NCBI GenBank assembly: GCA_964422365.1
Contig: CAYRAV010000091.1
Coordinates: forward strand, 1-10,097
DNA from: CAYRAV01 sp964422365
GTDB taxonomy: Bacteria > Bacillota > Clostridia > Lachnospirales > Lachnospiraceae
Length of the DNA stretch: 10,097 nt
Direction of reading: 5' to 3'
In this document: one piece after another, positions 6,344-10,097 of the stretch
Numbering within the stretch: the first letter of the stretch is position 1
Layout: every line of letters starts with the position of its first letter
Position numbers and translations under genes: made by a program
The notes under the pieces: generated by a model
Told to the model about the DNA's origin: nothing
Seen by the model: only the letters and a program-made list of their open reading frames with translations
The model's database searches: none

Positions 6344-7223
6344 TTCTGTCTTCTAAATGGATTCCCTCACTCCAGTATGCACAATCGTATTCATCTATTC
6401 CTAACCGCTGTCCTGCCTCTATATCATTCTCAAGGTTTATGATTCCTTCAAAGTTATAGCCATGTTTTTCCGGATATGCATAAAATACTTCATCTTCCAG
6501 AAACCATTCATTTGATTGAATACCATAGTACCCTACAATACCATCCATATATGCAATACAATTTCTGTTTCCTAGTATTATCTTATCTGCGATCTCATAA
6601 ACAGTAAACGAATTATCAGTAACCGCAGTATCTGTTTTCATATTAATTGCATCCTTCCCGTATTTGGAGCTTTTTATTTCCTCATATAAAGGCAAAGCAT
6701 CTGCCTTTACTAAAATATCATAAATCTTATGATATTCTGCATCCAGCAGGATAGTCAAATTATATTCTCCGGTATCATATACGATTTTCCAATAATTGAT
6801 TCCCTTTATGTTCTCTTCCCCATCTGTTGTATATATGGTATACATTTCCCGTAAGGATAACATATCTTCCTTTATCGTTACCTTTTTTACCAATACTTCT
6901 TTTTTATATAGTGTTTTTAATTCTTGCTTTACAATGTTCGTTAGTTTTTCATTATCCATGTTGGCCTCTATCTCATTTACCTTTACAGCCCGAAGAACAA
7001 TTCCCTCTGCCTGACAATGTGCAATCGTAGAAATTTTTTCGATAAATGATTCATATGAAGTTTCAAATGCACTAAGGGATACATCCATATAGGTAATCTG
7101 GTTTAATATTTTATTATCACAAAATACATTGTAATATTGCGGAAAAATCATTGCACCACAAAATAAAATCCCCACACAAATAATACCTAAAATAGTATAT
7201 ATAATCTGCTTTCCTTTATTCAT
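6333..7223 (-). CDS. Unrecognised single-pass membrane protein following the sensor kinase
   Basis: I do not recognise this 296-residue protein. From the chosen ATG (7221-7223) it begins MNKGKQIIYT and has one hydrophobic helix at about residues 6-28. A roughly 265-residue, mostly hydrophilic domain follows and would lie outside the membrane. It has no enzyme motif I can see. The track of open codons extends upstream to a TTG at 7280, but that would put polar residues before the helix and has no ribosome binding site. The ATG has only a weak GGTG six bases upstream. The gene starts 103 bases after the kinase stop and is probably co-transcribed with the two-component genes. Its position and topology recall accessory proteins of sensor kinases such as YycH/YycI of the WalRK system, but I see no sequence similarity I can defend. 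It could equally be a lipoprotein-like envelope protein of unrelated function. Confidence 0.6.
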   Translation of the reverse strand: MNKGKQIIYTILGIICVGILFCGAMIFPQYYNVFCDNKILNQITYMDVSLSAFETSYESFIEKISTIAHCQAEGIVLRAVKVNEIEANMDNEKLTNIVKQELKTLYKKEVLVKKVTIKEDMLSLREMYTIYTTDGEENIKGINYWKIVYDTGEYNLTILLDAEYHKIYDILVKADALPLYEEIKSSKYGKDAINMKTDTAVTDNSFTVYEIADKIILGNRNCIAYMDGIVGYYGIQSNEWFLEDEVFYAYPEKHGYNFEGIINLENDIEAGQRLGIDEYDCAYWSEGIHLEDRIEF

Positions 7224-7326
7224 ATTTTGCACCAAAACGATCAGACACAATTCCTTTGTATTTGATAACTGCAAACACAAATAACAAAAGACATGTGTTT
7301 GTATCTTATCCTTCCTCTATTTTGTT

Positions 7327-8742
7327 TTACTCCTCTTCAAAACATGTTTCTGGAAATATCATTGTAATCTCTGTTCCCTTTCCTAATTGACTTTCTATCT
7401 TCCAATCTGCATGATGCAATTTGATAATTTTCTGACATAAGGCCATACCAATGCCTGCCCCTCCCTCCTTTCTTGCTCTGGATTTATCTATCATGTAAAA
7501 TGCCTCTGTAATTTTTCCAACCTCCTCTCTAGGCATACCATGTCCATTGTCTCTTAAGTAAAATTCATAACCTTTTTTTGTCTTTCTGCCCTCTAGCAGA
7601 ATCTCTCCATTTTCTTCACAAGCTTTTCTTCCATTATCAATCAAATTAGAAAACAGAGATTGAAGCAGGTCTGCATCTCCATATACAACACCATCTTCTA
7701 CATTTATTGTAAGTCCAATTTCTTTCTTTTTCAATAGCCTTTTTGTTATTTTTTTAATTTGTTGCACAAACTCTTTTACTTGAATCTCCTGTATGTTGAT
7801 CTCCTGTTTATCCATGTAAGATAACTCCATCATTTTCAATGCCAGTCTTTCTAAACGTTTGCCCTGGCTGAATATATAATCGGCTGATAAAACGGCATCT
7901 TCTTCTGACAATTTCATGGAGCGGAGCATATCTGCATATCCAATAATTGAAGTAAGAGGTGTTTTCAACTCATGGGAAAATGCTGCAGTAAATTCCTCCT
8001 GCTGTCTTGCATTTTCTTCTAACTGTTTTATGTTATTTTCCAGCTCTTCTGCCATCTGGTTAAAATCATGGATTAAAACAGCAACTTCATCATTCCCTTT
8101 TTCTTTTACACGACTCTTATAATTGCCTTTGGCAAATTCTCTTGCGGCATCTGACAACCGGCTAATCGGTCTTGTAAAACTCATAGAAAAAATAACAGAT
8201 AGCAATGTAAAAATTACACATACAATAACCAGTGACATTTTATAACTATCATATAATTTTTCCCGTTCTTCATATACAAAACTGATATCTTTATTGATTT
8301 CCAAACAATAAGTTCCCACACTGCTCTTTACTTCAGATAATGTTTCCAAATAATAATTTCCTTCCAGTTCTGAAATCCTCCATATACCGTTTTTCCCTTT
8401 CCGATCCACCTCCATTAACTGTCCTCTTATGTCTTTATTCTGATAAATGATTTCTTCGTCATCATTGTAAATGATAATCGTATTTTGACCAGTTTCCAAA
8501 CTTTGCTGGATAGATTTTGCAATTTCTGCAACCGCCATATCTGTAGCCTGATATTCTTTTGGCAGCCCTTCTAAAGAAGCCAGCAATGCATACTGGAATA
8601 TTTTTACTTCTTCTATGCTTCGCTCTGTTTCCCTATCTAATATCATTCTAAAAGATGTATATACAATAATATTTCCAAATATCATAAAAGCCGCTATGAT
8701 AAAACAGACCATAGTAATAAACTGTTTCCAAAATAATTTCAT
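7327..8742 (-). CDS. Two-component sensor histidine kinase (HAMP, HisKA, HATPase)
   Basis: Membrane sensor that autophosphorylates and passes phosphate to the adjacent regulator. The 471-residue protein has a first membrane helix at about 10-32, an extracytoplasmic sensor region of about 135 residues, and a second helix at about 168-188. A HAMP linker follows (about 187-240). The HisKA box FSHELKTPLTSIIGY places the phosphoacceptor at His257. The ATPase domain shows the N box around Asn366-Asn370 (NLIDN), DNGHGM at 398-403 and GGAGIGMAL at 427-435, so it is complete. The start ATG 8740-8742 follows an in-frame TGA 18 bases upstream, but no good ribosome binding site is visible, which is unusual here. 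A 46-codon frame starting at 8788 overlaps the start and could couple translation. The sensor ligand is unknown; wall-enzyme neighbours suggest an envelope signal. Confidence 0.95.
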   Translation of the reverse strand: MKLFWKQFITMVCFIIAAFMIFGNIIVYTSFRMILDRETERSIEEVKIFQYALLASLEGLPKEYQATDMAVAEIAKSIQQSLETGQNTIIIYNDDEEIIYQNKDIRGQLMEVDRKGKNGIWRISELEGNYYLETLSEVKSSVGTYCLEINKDISFVYEEREKLYDSYKMSLVIVCVIFTLLSVIFSMSFTRPISRLSDAAREFAKGNYKSRVKEKGNDEVAVLIHDFNQMAEELENNIKQLEENARQQEEFTAAFSHELKTPLTSIIGYADMLRSMKLSEEDAVLSADYIFSQGKRLERLALKMMELSYMDKQEINIQEIQVKEFVQQIKKITKRLLKKKEIGLTINVEDGVVYGDADLLQSLFSNLIDNGRKACEENGEILLEGRKTKKGYEFYLRDNGHGMPREEVGKITEAFYMIDKSRARKEGGAGIGMALCQKIIKLHHADWKIESQLGKGTEITMIFPETCFEEE

Positions 8743-8800
8743 GTTTTTTGAGGCTTTTCACCCATCCGCCCAGATATGGGTCTGCCATTTATCCTTTCTT

Positions 8801-9463
8801 CTATTTTTCTATTGCTGTAAAACGATATCCCACTTTATAAACGGATTCTATATGCTGTTCCAGGCCTGCCTTTTTCCGCAGCCTCTGCACATGTAAATCC
8901 ACAGTTCTGCTGTCTCCCATATAGGGGCTGTCCCACACATGCTCATAGATCACCTCTCTATATAATGCTACATTGGGATTACGCACAAATAGTAATAATA
9001 AATCAAATTCTTTGTAAGTAAGTTTAATTGAAGTTCCATTCTTTGTTACACTCCTTGATGGAATATCAATGTATAAATCCAATATTTGTATACTCTTTTC
9101 CGTCTTTTCAAAACGGCGCATTACATTTTCTACTCTTGCCAGCAGCTCTAATATCTCAAATGGTTTTGTAATATAATCCTCTGCTCCTGCTCTTAACCCC
9201 TTTACCTTGTCTTCTGTTTCTTCTTTTGCGGTAAGAAAAATAACAGGCATATCCAGACTTTTCGCATACTCTAATAATTCATATCCATTAATTTGAGGAA
9301 GCATAATATCTAATAAACATAAATCATAATGATTTTCATACATTTTATCCGCTCCCGCTTTTCCATCACATGCCACATCGCAAAAATACCCTGCATTTTT
9401 CAAATTCATTTTTATTAAATTAGCAATAGGTTCTTCATCTTCTACAATTAGTATTTTATTCAT
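8801..9463 (-). CDS. Two-component response regulator, OmpR/PhoB family
   Basis: DNA-binding regulator expected to be phosphorylated by the kinase encoded next. The 220-residue protein starts at ATG 9461-9463 with GGAGA eight bases upstream. The receiver domain (about 1-115) shows the acidic cluster at Glu8-Asp9-Glu10, phosphoacceptor Asp52 in LLDIMLP, Thr78 and Lys100 (TKPF), so it should be functional. The C-terminal winged helix (about 125-218) has the family pattern TYKEFDLLLLFVRNP, SRTVDLHVQRLRKK and VYKVGYRF. The kinase gene begins 58 bases after its stop. A perfect 11-base-period direct repeat in its own promoter region suggests autoregulation. The same element upstream of the VanY-type gene, and a degenerate version before the deacetylase gene, suggest a wall-remodelling regulon. 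The regulon assignment is inference. Confidence 0.97.
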   Translation of the reverse strand: MNKILIVEDEEPIANLIKMNLKNAGYFCDVACDGKAGADKMYENHYDLCLLDIMLPQINGYELLEYAKSLDMPVIFLTAKEETEDKVKGLRAGAEDYITKPFEILELLARVENVMRRFEKTEKSIQILDLYIDIPSRSVTKNGTSIKLTYKEFDLLLLFVRNPNVALYREVIYEHVWDSPYMGDSRTVDLHVQRLRKKAGLEQHIESVYKVGYRFTAIEK

Positions 9464-9516
9464 GATTATTTCTCCAACTCTGTTCCGTTTTTTAATTGCT
9501 CTATTTACAAATACAG

Positions 9517-9537
9517 CATAATTGTATCATAATTGTA
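9517..9537 (-). promoter_or_regulatory. Perfect direct-repeat operator before the response-regulator gene
   Basis: Plus-strand CATAATTGTA occurs at 9517-9526 and again at 9528-9537, an exact 10-base repeat with an 11-base period. It lies 54-74 bases upstream of the regulator ATG, the spacing and layout typical of OmpR/PhoB-family sites. The unit is identical to 5050-5059. On the minus strand the repeats also contain the extended -10-like TGATACAAT, so the site may overlap the promoter. Confidence 0.55.
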
Positions 9538-9545
9538 AACAATGT

Positions 9546-9563
9546 GGTAATAAAATTATTTCC
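9546..9563. promoter_or_regulatory. Imperfect 18-base dyad upstream of the regulator operator
   Basis: GG-T-AATAA-AA-TTATT-T-CC reads as an inverted repeat broken by one mismatch. It lies just upstream of the regulator's direct repeats. It loosely resembles AT-rich operators, including those of Fur-type proteins, but the centre spacing does not match a standard Fur or PerR box. Chance is a real possibility in AT-rich DNA. Confidence 0.2.
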
Positions 9564-9613
9564 AATTGAAAATTTACTGAATCCCTCCAGAACAGGCTCG
9601 CTGCCACAGAACT

Positions 9614-9662
9614 AAAAAGAACATGAAACAGATTTACTCCTTATCTGATTCATGTTCTTTTT
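9614..9662 (-). terminator. Rho-independent terminator of the Fur-family gene
   Basis: AAAAAGAACATGAA (9614-9627) pairs with TTCATGTTCTTTTT (9649-9662) over 14 bp. After one A/A mismatch it continues through CAGAT (9629-9633) and ATCTG (9643-9647), with a 9-base loop. On the minus strand the stem ends in a run of U, 15 bases after the gene's stop codon. It separates the Fur-family gene from the two-component operon. Confidence 0.9.
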
Positions 9663-9677
9663 GGTTTTATATTTCTT

Positions 9678-10091
9678 TTATTTTATGCCGCATTCACACT
9701 GCTGCACTGTTACGCTTCTTATTTCCTGACCATTTAAATATCCACAAGCTTTTAACCCTTCTTGTATAACATCATTCCATTTTTTAGCGGAAAGGTGATG
9801 TACTGTATTATCATTTAGTTCAATTGTGCAGACATCTTCCATTTTACAGGTTTCCCCACAAGCAATTTTGTACATATTATTTCTACGGATGGCTCCTACC
9901 TCTTCTAATAGGTTAATCATTCGATATACAGTTGCAGTACCAATGTTTCTATCGATTTTTGCCGCTTTGTAATAAATTTCCTTGCAGCAGGAACACTCTT
10001 CTTCTAGTATAATATCTAACAACATTAATCTCTGTTTTGTAATCCTGCAGCCTTGATCCTTTAATTTTTCAAGAATAATTTCTTTCTGCAT
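9678..10091 (-). CDS. Fur-family transcriptional regulator with a Cys-rich, divergent C-terminus
   Basis: Probable metal- or redox-responsive DNA-binding repressor. The 137-residue frame begins at ATG 10089-10091; only six bases upstream are in the window, so the ribosome binding site is not visible and a start further out is possible. The N-terminal half is clearly Fur-type winged helix: QGCRITKQRLMLLDIIL, KEIYYKA and the recognition segment IGTATVYRMINLLEEVGAIRR (about residues 50-70). The C-terminal half departs from Fur, Zur and PerR: the usual His-rich sensing segment and CxxC zinc pairs are not recognisable. Instead the protein has ten cysteines, at 15, 33, 35, 36, 78, 82, 88, 116, 132 and 134, plus His98-His99. 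A different metal site, or thiol-based sensing, is possible. It is the only gene in the window insulated by a strong terminator, so it is probably separate from the wall module. Confidence 0.85.
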   Translation of the reverse strand: MQKEIILEKLKDQGCRITKQRLMLLDIILEEECSCCKEIYYKAAKIDRNIGTATVYRMINLLEEVGAIRRNNMYKIACGETCKMEDVCTIELNDNTVHHLSAKKWNDVIQEGLKACGYLNGQEIRSVTVQQCECGIK

Positions 10092-10097
10092 CTGCGT

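Noticed and set aside
7224..7280. Extended N-terminus of the membrane protein from a TTG codon at 7280
   Set aside because: No ribosome binding site precedes the TTG. The ATG at 7223 places the start directly before the hydrophobic helix, as usual for anchored proteins.
7241..7294. 17-codon frame (MSFVICVCSYQIQRNCV) between the kinase and membrane-protein genes, with GAGGAAGG upstream
   Set aside because: The spacing from the purine-rich site to ATG is about 15 bases, too long for a good start, and no attenuator structure is visible around it.

Overview
The window reads as a low-GC, anaerobic Gram-positive chromosome, most likely a Clostridia member of the Lachnospiraceae type. The grounds are AT-rich intergenic DNA, strong AAGGAG-type ribosome binding sites, a pyruvate formate-lyase of clostridial flavour, and membrane-anchored wall enzymes typical of that group. 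The assignment comes from pattern recognition, not from a search. All eight supported genes lie on the minus strand, so transcription runs from high to low coordinates.

In transcription order, the right end carries a Cys-rich Fur-family repressor (9678-10091) closed by a strong hairpin terminator (9614-9662). Next comes a two-component system, an OmpR-type response regulator (8801-9463) and a HAMP/HisKA sensor kinase (7327-8742). It is followed by an unrecognised single-pass membrane protein (6333-7223), a NodB-type polysaccharide (peptidoglycan) deacetylase (5286-6191), a VanY-type D,D-carboxypeptidase (3974-4960) and a YkuD L,D-transpeptidase (2376-3788). The left end holds pflB, pyruvate formate-lyase, cut by the window edge after 666 codons (1-1999).

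The central genes form a plausible cell-wall remodelling module. The carboxypeptidase would trim pentapeptide stems to the tetrapeptides that L,D-transpeptidases use as donors for 3-3 cross-links. The deacetylase would modify the glycan strands. The most interesting signal is regulatory. The regulator gene and the carboxypeptidase gene share an identical 10-base element arranged as 11-bp-period direct repeats, the usual layout of an OmpR/PhoB-family operator. The promoter regions of the carboxypeptidase and the deacetylase also share an ungapped 37-base block with 28 identities. Together these suggest that the two-component system controls itself and at least two of the wall enzymes.

Non-coding DNA of note includes a 109-base, relatively GC-rich, multi-hairpin element between the deacetylase and carboxypeptidase genes. 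There is also a long palindromic element after the L,D-transpeptidase gene and a well-formed extended -10 promoter for pflB with an operator-like dyad near the start site. I see no tRNA, rRNA, CRISPR array, transposase or phage gene.
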